Positions 1-7,026 of a DNA stretch of 10,097 nt are shown in pieces. Origin of the DNA: an uncultured Erysipelotrichales bacterium (GTDB lineage: Bacteria > Bacillota_I > Bacilli_A > Erysipelotrichales > Coprobacillaceae); contig CAJUJC010000081.1 of the NCBI GenBank assembly GCA_910586805.1, positions 1-10,097 on the forward strand. Reading direction: 5' to 3'. The notes under the pieces are model-generated. The model worked only from the letters and a program-made list of their open reading frames with translations, had not been told where the DNA came from and ran no database searches. The translations under genes and the position numbers were made by a program. Positions within the stretch are counted from its first letter, which is position 1. Each line of letters opens with the position of its first letter.

Positions 1-14
1 CCCCCCCCCCCCCC
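1..14. repeat. poly-C homopolymer at the window edge
   Basis: Fourteen consecutive C residues open the window, and nothing comparable occurs elsewhere in this very AT-rich sequence. Because the tract touches the first base, it most likely marks a contig end or a sequencing artefact: poly-G reads from two-colour chemistry give poly-C on the opposite strand. A genuine homopolymer of the phase-variation kind cannot be excluded without the sequence to its left. Confidence 0.9.
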
Positions 15-197
15 GTGTATTTTTGTCAAGAAAGAATTATACTACTAAATGCCAAGTAGCACATTCAACAAATAGAAGCATTTTTATGATTTTATTTCAT
101 TATCAGCTTTCCTTTTTTATATAAGATTTTAGTATAAAGTACGATGATAGGAAGATAAATTCACTTTAAAAAATAAAAATATTAAATGTAATAAATT

Positions 198-222
198 GTA
201 AAAAATCAACTTGATTTTATAC
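198..222. repeat. 25-bp inverted repeat upstream of addB
   Basis: The core arms AAAATCAA (202-209) and TTGATTTT (211-218) are perfect inverted copies around C210. The symmetry continues after one mismatch (201/219) with GTA (198-200) and TAC (220-222), so 11 of 12 pairs match. The spacer is a single base and the arms are nearly all A/T, so a stable RNA hairpin or terminator is unlikely. A DNA operator bound by a dimeric protein is the better guess. It is centred about 50 bp upstream of the addB -10 hexamer. Confidence 0.45.
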
Positions 223-236
223 TACTCGTTTATGAC

Positions 237-265
237 TTTCGTGTTCATCAAATTTATAGTATAAT
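237..265 (+). promoter_or_regulatory. probable addB-addA promoter
   Basis: A perfect -10 hexamer TATAAT lies at 260-265, so transcription should start about 15-20 bases before the ribosome binding site. The -35 side is poor: TTTCGT at 237-242 gives a 17-bp spacer but only a weak match, and there is no TGn extension before the -10. This is the only good sigma-A -10 close to addB, and it would drive both genes. Confidence 0.5.
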
Positions 266-291
266 AAAACAAAAGAACAGGAGTGGTAACA

Positions 292-2949
292 ATGCGTATT
301 ATTGATGGATTGAATTACTATAAAAAATTAGAAGTCATGGTTTTAGAATGTATTGAAAAAGCAAATAAAGCCCCTTTTGAGGACTTTATTTTTATTGCAG
401 AAGATAAAACAATGATAGAACAAATATTTCTTAAACATACCCATTATCTTGTTAATATTCAAATTATGACATGGTCATCTTTTTTGCAATATCTTCAAAT
501 ATCTCATCATCTCACAAAACATAAAGTTCTTTCAAACATAGAATTTACATATTACCTTTACAACATTTTAAAAGAACATTCTTTTCAATGCTTTCATACA
601 AATCAATACTATTCACTTATTGAAAAATTGATTCCTCTTATTAAAGACTATAACTTATCATTAACTCAATACAATACAAAAAATCCTAAACTCCATGATT
701 TTATGACTATATATAATCTCTTAGAAAAACAATGTGATCAATACACACACATAACTTTTGAAGATATATTTAAAAATATTAATATTCATTGTCCTGCTCA
801 TATTTATATTGAAGGTGATCACTTATATCAACCTTTAAGACAACAAATTATCCAAAAATTAGATGATACAACAATTTTATATACTCATACAAACGATACA
901 CGCATCTTAAACATCCCTTATCATGATCTTTGTAAAACGAGCGAAACCTTTGACCATGAAACCTTTTTAACAAATTCATTATTTCAGCAATCAACAAAAA
1001 AATGTCATGAAGATAAAGAATTATATACATTTTCAGCTCCAACCCCTTTACAAGAAGTCAAACGTGTTGTTTATACAATTAAACAAATGATTGTTGATAA
1101 AGAATTACGCTATCAAGATTTCGCAATTGTTTATCCTGACTCTACATACATCGATATTTTATCAAACACACTCAAAAATATTCCACATAATTTACCTCAA
1201 ATAAATAATGGAATTTATGATTATAGTTATAAAAAATTACTCAAACAAATTTTCACAATTGAAAAAGCATCTATTACTCAAATTGCAAAAGAGTTGATGG
1301 ATGAGGATATAGACAATGAATACAAATCTTATCTTGATTCATTATTTTCTTTTAAAACAATAATGAATGCTAAAGAATTTGAGGAGTTTTTTAAAGCGAC
1401 TTGTTTAATTACACACAAAGAAACAAATCATAATCAAGATCATATTATGGTATGCTCAATTGAAAATTTAAAACTTGCCAACAAAAGACATATCTTTTTC
1501 TTAGGAATGAATGAAACTATATTCCCACATTTTATAAAAGATGCATCACTATTACTAAATGAAGATATTGAAACTTTAAGGAAACTAGGAGCAACAACAC
1601 CTTTCAATACATTAGAACAATTAGCAATTCATCATAACGATATTTTAAAAGCATTACAGCAGCCTTATTTAAGCATAACTTTCTCTTATAGCACAGCCAC
1701 ACTATCAGGAGAAACACTTTTAAAATCATCACTTTATAATCAATTGGCTGCTATGTATCATTTAAAGCTATTACCTGCAAACACCTATTTATCGATTGAC
1801 GATTATTATTTGCAGGGTGGTTACATTGATGAAAAGAAAATATTAAATCAAAACATACACAATTACATTCAATCAAAAAATCAACCAAGTGATATTCATC
1901 CTGATCTTATTCAACAATTATACAGTTCTACAATGTCAGTTAGTCAAATTGAGACATATAATAAATGTCCTTTCTTATACTTTATACAATACGGATTAAA
2001 CATTTATCCAACAAAAGACAAAAAACTTATGTCAAATGAACTTGGAAGTTTAGTTCATTATATATTAGCTGAAAATATTGATAAATCAAAGGATATAAAG
2101 AAACTTGTTGAAAAATATATTCTAAGAGATGAAAATCTATACTCCAAAATAAACTCATCAAAAATTAATCAATATTTTATTGAACAATTAATTAAGGATT
2201 TAGATATAACAATAGATATTTTAAATGAATTTTTAAATGTATCAAAATTTGATATTCATTCTCAAGAAGAAAAGGTACAAGATACAATAAAAGGAATAGA
2301 TTTTAAAGGATTCGTCGATAGAATAGATACTTATCAAAAATATATTTCTATCATTGATTATAAATCTAGTGCAAAAGATATTGACTTAAATCTTGCTATG
2401 CAAGGCTTTAATATACAAATGTTATTATATTTAAAAATGGTAACAAAAAAATACAATCAAGATCCTGGTGCTGTTCTCTACTTCAATACAAAGAAAAGAA
2501 TTTTATCATCCGATCAATGTATAAATAAAGAAATAGAGAAAAGTGATGTTCTCTCGTTATATAAATATGGTGGATATGTTATAGATGATGAACATCAAGT
2601 AATTGATGCATTAGATTCTACGATGGATAAAAAATCAAATATTATTAAAGTCTCTTATGTGAAATCAAAAGATGAATACAAAGGACAAATCCTTACAACA
2701 CAAAAATTAGAAAAACTATTTAAAGAGATTGAAAACCACATTTATAAACTTTATGAATATATGATGAATGGACATATTAAAATTGCACCTAAGGGCAGTG
2801 ATAATCCAACAACACATACACTTGTTAATCCATGTCATTATTGTTCATACCATAGTATTTGTCATTTTGATGTCTTTTATAATGAATATAATCTTGTTGA
2901 GTTTTATGATGTAGAATCAAAGCTAGGAGGTGAAGACGATGCCATTTAA
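292..2949 (+). CDS. addB: AddB, ATP-dependent helicase/nuclease subunit B
   Basis: AddB is the second subunit of the AddAB (RexAB) complex, which unwinds and degrades double-strand ends until it meets a Chi site and loads RecA. The ATG at 292 is chosen because AGGAG (279-283) lies 8 bases upstream; an in-frame GTG at 283 overlaps that site and cannot be the start. The protein has 885 residues. The C-terminal RecB-type nuclease shows H589, D676 (in GFVDRID), D689-Y690-K691 and Q709/Y713. The four Fe-S 'staple' cysteines are C559 (NKCPF) and C848, C851, C857 (C-x2-C-x5-C). The N terminus aligns by eye with Bacillus subtilis AddB (shared APF, then IFIAED against IFLVPD), but the P-loop is absent: residues 5-12 read DGLNYYKK. 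RexB of streptococci likewise lacks a P-loop. At 885 residues it is clearly shorter than the roughly 1,166 of B. subtilis. It overlaps addA by 11 bases, indicating translational coupling. Confidence 0.93.
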   Translation: MRIIDGLNYYKKLEVMVLECIEKANKAPFEDFIFIAEDKTMIEQIFLKHTHYLVNIQIMTWSSFLQYLQISHHLTKHKVLSNIEFTYYLYNILKEHSFQCFHTNQYYSLIEKLIPLIKDYNLSLTQYNTKNPKLHDFMTIYNLLEKQCDQYTHITFEDIFKNINIHCPAHIYIEGDHLYQPLRQQIIQKLDDTTILYTHTNDTRILNIPYHDLCKTSETFDHETFLTNSLFQQSTKKCHEDKELYTFSAPTPLQEVKRVVYTIKQMIVDKELRYQDFAIVYPDSTYIDILSNTLKNIPHNLPQINNGIYDYSYKKLLKQIFTIEKASITQIAKELMDEDIDNEYKSYLDSLFSFKTIMNAKEFEEFFKATCLITHKETNHNQDHIMVCSIENLKLANKRHIFFLGMNETIFPHFIKDASLLLNEDIETLRKLGATTPFNTLEQLAIHHNDILKALQQPYLSITFSYSTATLSGETLLKSSLYNQLAAMYHLKLLPANTYLSIDDYYLQGGYIDEKKILNQNIHNYIQSKNQPSDIHPDLIQQLYSSTMSVSQIETYNKCPFLYFIQYGLNIYPTKDKKLMSNELGSLVHYILAENIDKSKDIKKLVEKYILRDENLYSKINSSKINQYFIEQLIKDLDITIDILNEFLNVSKFDIHSQEEKVQDTIKGIDFKGFVDRIDTYQKYISIIDYKSSAKDIDLNLAMQGFNIQMLLYLKMVTKKYNQDPGAVLYFNTKKRILSSDQCINKEIEKSDVLSLYKYGGYVIDDEHQVIDALDSTMDKKSNIIKVSYVKSKDEYKGQILTTQKLEKLFKEIENHIYKLYEYMMNGHIKIAPKGSDNPTTHTLVNPCHYCSYHSICHFDVFYNEYNLVEFYDVESKLGGEDDAI
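2925..2930 (+). promoter_or_regulatory. ribosome binding site deciding the addA start
   Basis: A consensus AGGAGG inside the 3' end of addB lies 8 bases before the ATG at 2939. An in-frame GTG at 2930 overlaps the last G of this site and is therefore not the start. The position supports translation of addA coupled to addB. Confidence 0.85.
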
Positions 2950-5900
2950 CGAAGGACAATTAAAAGCAATTCAACAAAGACATTCTTCTATTCTTGTAAG
3001 TGCTCCAGCAGGTAGTGGAAAGACGAAAATTTTAGTCAGTCGTATTGTAGAATTATTAAAAGAAGGTTGTAACATTTTTGATTTTCTTGTCTTGACATTT
3101 ACTGAAGCAGCAGGCAATGAAATGAAACAACGTTTATCAGAAGAGTTGAATGAACTTGTTACGTCACCTATTGATGAAACTTTACGTCAACATTTAAATA
3201 CACAAATTCAAGATTTACCTAATGCTTACATTACGAATTTTCATGGTTTTTGTAATTTATTATTAATGAAATATGGCTATATGGTCGATGTTATGCCTGG
3301 GTTTTCTATTAATAGTGATCCTACTTTAATCAAAAAAGAAGTTTTAGAGCACTGCCTAGAACAATGGATAAATGATGATGAAGTCAAGCAATTTCTATCT
3401 CTTTATTTCCCTGGAAATTCCTTAGAGTCATTTCAAAATATCTTGCTTAGTATAGATAATTTATCACATTCTATTGATAACTTTTATAGTTTTATTGAGT
3501 CTGTTCAAGCCAATAACTATGCAACCTTATCATCAATAGATGATTGGCCTTTGTTTCCTTATTTAAAAAATATATTTCATAATGAAACAATGATTTCCTT
3601 AAATAAACTTATTGAACTGAGAGTTTACTGTGAGAAGCATGGCTTAACTGATTTTTATGAAAGACCAGAAGAACAAAGTAAAAGAAATGAAGAATTACCT
3701 ATTCCCTTTGAAACTTATTTTGATTATTTGGATGAAAGATGCCGATTGTTCCAATCGCAACTGACATATGATACTTTTGTCAATATTGCTAAAACACCTC
3801 TTTTAAAATCATATACAATGAGTTGGAAAGACATTGATCCACAACTCAAAAAAGAGTTCAGCAAAATGAAAACAGATATTATGTCATCTTACAACAAAGC
3901 AATATCTTCTTACATACCTGAAGATATTGATGATTTTATCAATAAGATGAATATAAGTTCTAAAGCTATTGATTTTATGCTTGCAAAAGGACAGCTTCTA
4001 GATCAATTCCAACAGGCCTATCAAATGAAAAAGAAAGAATTAAATCAGTTAGACTTTGCTGATTTGGAAAAATATGCTCATCAATTATTAGAACCTCAAT
4101 ATGGTATTGTTGATATCTTATATCATTCTTTAAAAGAAATTATGGTTGATGAATATCAGGATACAAATCAAATTCAAGAAACATTATTATTAAAAATAGC
4201 CAATCATAAAGAACCACATATTCCACTATTTATGGTTGGAGATATGAAACAATCTATTTATCGTTTTAGACAAGCTGATCCTCAAATCTTTTCAGATAAA
4301 TATAACACTTTTTCATTAACTGATGAAAAATGTCAACAAACACAAACAAGACGTATTGATTTGGTTTTCAATTATCGTTCTTCTAAAGTTGTCCTTGATT
4401 CTATTAACTATATTTTTAATCAAATTATGGATAAAGATATAGGTGGTTTGGAATATTATTTAGATGATAGTGCAAGATTAAATTATGATTATAATGGGAA
4501 AGAAAATGGAAAGAAAAAAGAGGCAAGACAGCGTTTCTTTCATGACGAACATTTAAAAACAGAAGTTCTCATTGATATTTATAATCCTCATTCAACTTTT
4601 ACAAAAGAAGAATATGAAGCTCATATGGTAGCTCAAAAGATTGTTGATTTGAAAAAAAACTTTCAGTTAAAAAAGAAACCTATTTCTTATAAGGATATTG
4701 TTGTATTAATGAGATCTACATCATCTTTTTTAACATTTAAAAAAGTATTTGATTTATATAACATTCCTAATCATATTGTTTTATCTCAAGGTTTAATGAC
4801 TTCTCTTGAAATTGTAGATATAATTACAGTATTAAAAGCTATTTTGAATCCTTATGATGATATTTCTATGTTGAGTTTATTAAGACTTCCTTATAGTTTG
4901 AATTATATTGATATGGATACAATTGCAAAGTTAAGAATTGAACACAAAGATATCCCATTATATGAATGCTTATTATTATCAAATGAAGAATGTATAATTC
5001 ACTTCTTAAAAGCTTATCACGAATTAAAGGATTATGCTTACAACCACTCTCCATATGACCTTATATTAAAAATCTATGAAATGACTGATTATCCATTATT
5101 TGTATCACAATTAATTAATGGAGAACAAAGGAAAGCTAACCTTGATTTATTTTTAGAGATAGTGAAACAAACACAAGATACATCTCCATACTTAGAGGAC
5201 TTGATTTATACATTAGAAAACTCTTCTGACCTTGCACCAGCTTATGTATCTAATGGAAACGATGATGTTGTTGAATTTATGACTATTCATAAATCAAAAG
5301 GATTAGAATTCCCTATTGTTTTTGTATGTAATATGCATAAAAAATTTAATACACAGGATAGTAAAGAACGTTTGATTATAGACAAACATCTAGGAATCGC
5401 TTTAAAACCACGAATAAAAAAGCAAGAACCTTTTAAAGATATGATTGTTGAATATGAAAACTGTTATCGTAATATGATTGCAAAACGCCAATTAAATGAA
5501 TCAATTAATGAAGAAATGCGTATTTTATATGTTGCTTTAACCCGTGCATCTGAAAAATTAATATTAACTGGTGTCTTGAAAAGCGTAGATGAAATTGTAT
5601 CTCTACAACAAAAACTTATTGTGAATAGTGATCCTGATATTATACATAAACCAGGTGCAAAAAATGTACTTCTTTATGATAGACTCCGTCAAACAAATAA
5701 CTATCTGAATTGGGTACTCGCCTCTATTTTAAGACATCCCCAAATTATTGAACAATGTTTACATATTAATGAATTAAAAGAAATTGCTTTGATCCTTCAA
5801 TCATACCATTTTGAAAAAGATCTCACTTTTGATTCAACTGAACATGCAATGTTCTCTTTATCTTTAACTCATGATGAAGAAATAGAAAAGTATATTCCTC

Positions 5901-6544
5901 AAAGAGTTATGGAGCATAAAACAAATAATGGAGATTTACAAGCATTCTATGATCATTATGTTTATCCTCATGACACAACAAAAACAGCAACGATTGCTGT
6001 GACCCAGCTTCAAAAATTAGATGATGATCATTTTTTAAAAATTGATTCTCATGATGAAAATACAAATATTGCTGCAACAGATAAAGGAACTTTGGTGCAT
6101 CTGTTATTAAGTTATTTCACTTTTGAAAATGATAATGTTTCTTTCCTTATTAATCAATTATATGAAGAAGATTTAATCAATGAACAGGGAAAAGATATTT
6201 TAATATCTTATCAAGATAAGTTACAATTATTTATTGAAAGTGAACTTTATGAAATGATTAGTCAAGCTGATTATATTTATAAGGAAAAGCCTTTTTCTTA
6301 CTATGATCAAGAAAGACAACAAATTGTTCATGGTATCTTTGACTTAGTTTTTATCCATAAAAATAACATTTATGTTTTAGATTATAAAACTGATAGAATA
6401 AGCAAACAAAATAGTAAACAATCATTAATCCAAAAACATCAATTACAATTAAATTACTATCAAAAAGTTTTAAAAGATATGTATAAACAAGATGTTAAAG
6501 CCATTGTTTATTATCTACATATTTCTCAATATGTTACATTTTAA
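2939..6544 (+). CDS. addA: AddA, ATP-dependent helicase/nuclease subunit A
   Basis: AddA is the motor and nuclease subunit of AddAB: a 3'-5' UvrD/Rep-like SF1A helicase fused to a RecB-family nuclease that cuts the 3'-ended strand until Chi. The protein has 1,201 residues, close to the B. subtilis length. Visible motifs are the Q-motif (Q7), Walker A APAGSGKT with K28, motif Ia (FTEAAGNEM), the Ic region (ITNFHGFC), motif II D404-E405-Y406-Q407-D408, motif III G434-D435 followed by QSIYRFR, motif IV N478-Y479-R480, motif V H784-K785-S786-K787-G788-L789-E790 and motif VI Y864-V865-A866-L867-T868-R869. The C-terminal nuclease shows H1054, D1135, D1148-Y1149-K1150 and Q1170/Y1174, so both activities look intact. 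A lysine-rich stretch (about residues 520-530) between the helicase motifs is probably a loop. It begins inside addB and is followed at once by a terminator, so the operon has two genes. Confidence 0.96.
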   Translation: MPFNEGQLKAIQQRHSSILVSAPAGSGKTKILVSRIVELLKEGCNIFDFLVLTFTEAAGNEMKQRLSEELNELVTSPIDETLRQHLNTQIQDLPNAYITNFHGFCNLLLMKYGYMVDVMPGFSINSDPTLIKKEVLEHCLEQWINDDEVKQFLSLYFPGNSLESFQNILLSIDNLSHSIDNFYSFIESVQANNYATLSSIDDWPLFPYLKNIFHNETMISLNKLIELRVYCEKHGLTDFYERPEEQSKRNEELPIPFETYFDYLDERCRLFQSQLTYDTFVNIAKTPLLKSYTMSWKDIDPQLKKEFSKMKTDIMSSYNKAISSYIPEDIDDFINKMNISSKAIDFMLAKGQLLDQFQQAYQMKKKELNQLDFADLEKYAHQLLEPQYGIVDILYHSLKEIMVDEYQDTNQIQETLLLKIANHKEPHIPLFMVGDMKQSIYRFRQADPQIFSDKYNTFSLTDEKCQQTQTRRIDLVFNYRSSKVVLDSINYIFNQIMDKDIGGLEYYLDDSARLNYDYNGKENGKKKEARQRFFHDEHLKTEVLIDIYNPHSTFTKEEYEAHMVAQKIVDLKKNFQLKKKPISYKDIVVLMRSTSSFLTFKKVFDLYNIPNHIVLSQGLMTSLEIVDIITVLKAILNPYDDISMLSLLRLPYSLNYIDMDTIAKLRIEHKDIPLYECLLLSNEECIIHFLKAYHELKDYAYNHSPYDLILKIYEMTDYPLFVSQLINGEQRKANLDLFLEIVKQTQDTSPYLEDLIYTLENSSDLAPAYVSNGNDDVVEFMTIHKSKGLEFPIVFVCNMHKKFNTQDSKERLIIDKHLGIALKPRIKKQEPFKDMIVEYENCYRNMIAKRQLNESINEEMRILYVALTRASEKLILTGVLKSVDEIVSLQQKLIVNSDPDIIHKPGAKNVLLYDRLRQTNNYLNWVLASILRHPQIIEQCLHINELKEIALILQSYHFEKDLTFDSTEHAMFSLSLTHDEEIEKYIPQRVMEHKTNNGDLQAFYDHYVYPHDTTKTATIAVTQLQKLDDDHFLKIDSHDENTNIAATDKGTLVHLLLSYFTFENDNVSFLINQLYEEDLINEQGKDILISYQDKLQLFIESELYEMISQADYIYKEKPFSYYDQERQQIVHGIFDLVFIHKNNIYVLDYKTDRISKQNSKQSLIQKHQLQLNYYQKVLKDMYKQDVKAIVYYLHISQYVTF

Positions 6545-6580
6545 AAGGAGATACCTCTAAAAGTATCTCCTTCTTTTATT
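6545..6580 (+). terminator. rho-independent terminator of addB-addA
   Basis: A perfect 10-bp stem, AAGGAGATAC (6545-6554) with GTATCTCCTT (6563-6572), encloses an 8-base loop and is followed by a T-rich tail (CTTTTATT and beyond). It begins on the base after the addA TAA. In the other direction the hairpin is followed by only four T residues, so it may also stop the convergent minus-strand gene, but less well. It covers that gene's stop codon and last codons. Confidence 0.88.
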
Positions 6581-6940
6581 TTTAAATGAGAATTTATATG
6601 TCATTGAATATCGAGGCTTATTTTGATACAAAACATAAAATCCAAAACATTCCATAATGACAAGATAAATAAGAGTTGGAAGAACTTGATCCATCCATTT
6701 TATTTGAATACTTAACACGCTCAAAATGATTATGGCAATAAACACAACAATATTAAATAAAGTTAAATACTTCATTCTCTTAGTTCCCTCAACCTTATAT
6801 ATAGTCAAATACCAAAAACCTGATAATATCCCTAACACAAAACTATCCATCAACAAACTATTCGCTACTTCAAAAATATGTATACAAGCAATAATCACAA
6901 CAATCATATATGGTAAAATAAAACTTACAACCTTATTCAT
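6557..6940 (-). CDS. small four-helix membrane protein of unknown function
   Basis: I do not recognise the family. The 127-residue product has four hydrophobic segments at about 4-24, 30-50, 57-80 and 86-105, with no signal peptide cleavage motif. Positive charges in the loop at 51-57 (K54, R55, K57) and in the tail at 108-125 (ending in three arginines) predict both termini in the cytoplasm. The start is well supported: AGAAGGTG (6946-6953) lies 5 bases before the ATG, and a near-consensus promoter lies just upstream. No catalytic motif is visible. The last five codons and the TAG stop are inside the hairpin that terminates convergent addA. It follows the histidine kinase on the same strand but as its own transcription unit. 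It could be a target or accessory of that system, or unrelated. Confidence 0.75.
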   Translation of the reverse strand: MNKVVSFILPYMIVVIIACIHIFEVANSLLMDSFVLGILSGFWYLTIYKVEGTKRMKYLTLFNIVVFIAIIILSVLSIQIKWMDQVLPTLIYLVIMECFGFYVLYQNKPRYSMTYKFSFKNKRRRYF

Positions 6941-6963
6941 AATAACACCTTCTCTCTTATATT

Positions 6964-6992
6964 ATTATAAAAAACTATAATGATCGTTTCAA
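6964..6992 (-). promoter_or_regulatory. sigma-A-type promoter of the small membrane protein gene
   Basis: On the minus strand, TTGAAA (6987-6992) and TATAAT (6964-6969) are separated by exactly 17 bp, which is nearly consensus. The predicted start is near 6957, leaving a very short leader that begins just before the ribosome binding site at 6946-6953. The -35 hexamer directly abuts the T-tract of the kinase terminator, so the gene is transcriptionally separate from the two-component operon. Confidence 0.8.
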
Positions 6993-6993
6993 C

Positions 6994-7026
6994 AAAAAAA
7001 GAGATAAACATAAACATTTATCTCTT
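6994..7026 (-). terminator. terminator of the two-component operon
   Basis: Read on the minus strand, a perfect 10-bp stem AAGAGATAAA / TTTATCTCTT (7017-7026 with 6999-7008) has an 8-base loop and runs into a T-tract (6994-7000). The stem overlaps the last two bases of the kinase stop codon. On the plus strand the same hairpin is followed by ATTTTTT, so it could work both ways. The loop region contains a tandem TAAACA hexamer (7005-7016). Confidence 0.85.

Larger units (their letters stand above)
15..291. other. non-coding region upstream of addB
   Basis: No convincing gene lies here. One reading frame is open from the left edge to a stop at 122-124 (about 36 codons after the C tract), but its product has no recognisable character and the tract makes its beginning unreliable. 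The region holds a 25-bp dyad (198-222), a TATAAT hexamer (260-265) and the addB ribosome binding site (279-283). The 10-mer TTATACTACT occurs twice (37-46 and 217-226), which may be chance in AT-rich DNA. I found no LexA-type GAAC-N4-GTTC site before addB. Confidence 0.7.

Noticed and set aside
42..59. Small hairpin CTACT/AGTAG near the left edge
   Set aside because: A 5-bp stem with an 8-base loop and no T-tract is expected by chance; it is not a terminator.
2..124. Left-edge open frame as the tail of a truncated upstream gene
   Set aside because: The frame begins in the suspect poly-C tract, the product has no recognisable motif, and other frames give equally arbitrary short tails.
187..202. 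TGTAAT/TGTAAA pair before addB resembling the regulator box
   Set aside because: The period is 10 rather than 11, one copy is imperfect, and it overlaps the A-rich dyad, so it is not convincing as a site for the same regulator.
848..1042. Minus-strand open frame of 64 codons inside addB
   Set aside because: It lies fully within a well-supported gene, its product resembles no known protein, and I see no case for a separate gene.
4866..5054. Minus-strand open frame of 62 codons inside addA
   Set aside because: It is fully contained in addA between conserved helicase motifs and looks like a chance frame in AT-rich DNA.
6726..6980. Plus-strand open frame of 84 codons antisense to the small membrane protein
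   Set aside because: The opposite-strand gene has a good promoter, ribosome binding site and clear membrane topology. This frame's apparent character is the reverse complement of hydrophobic codons.
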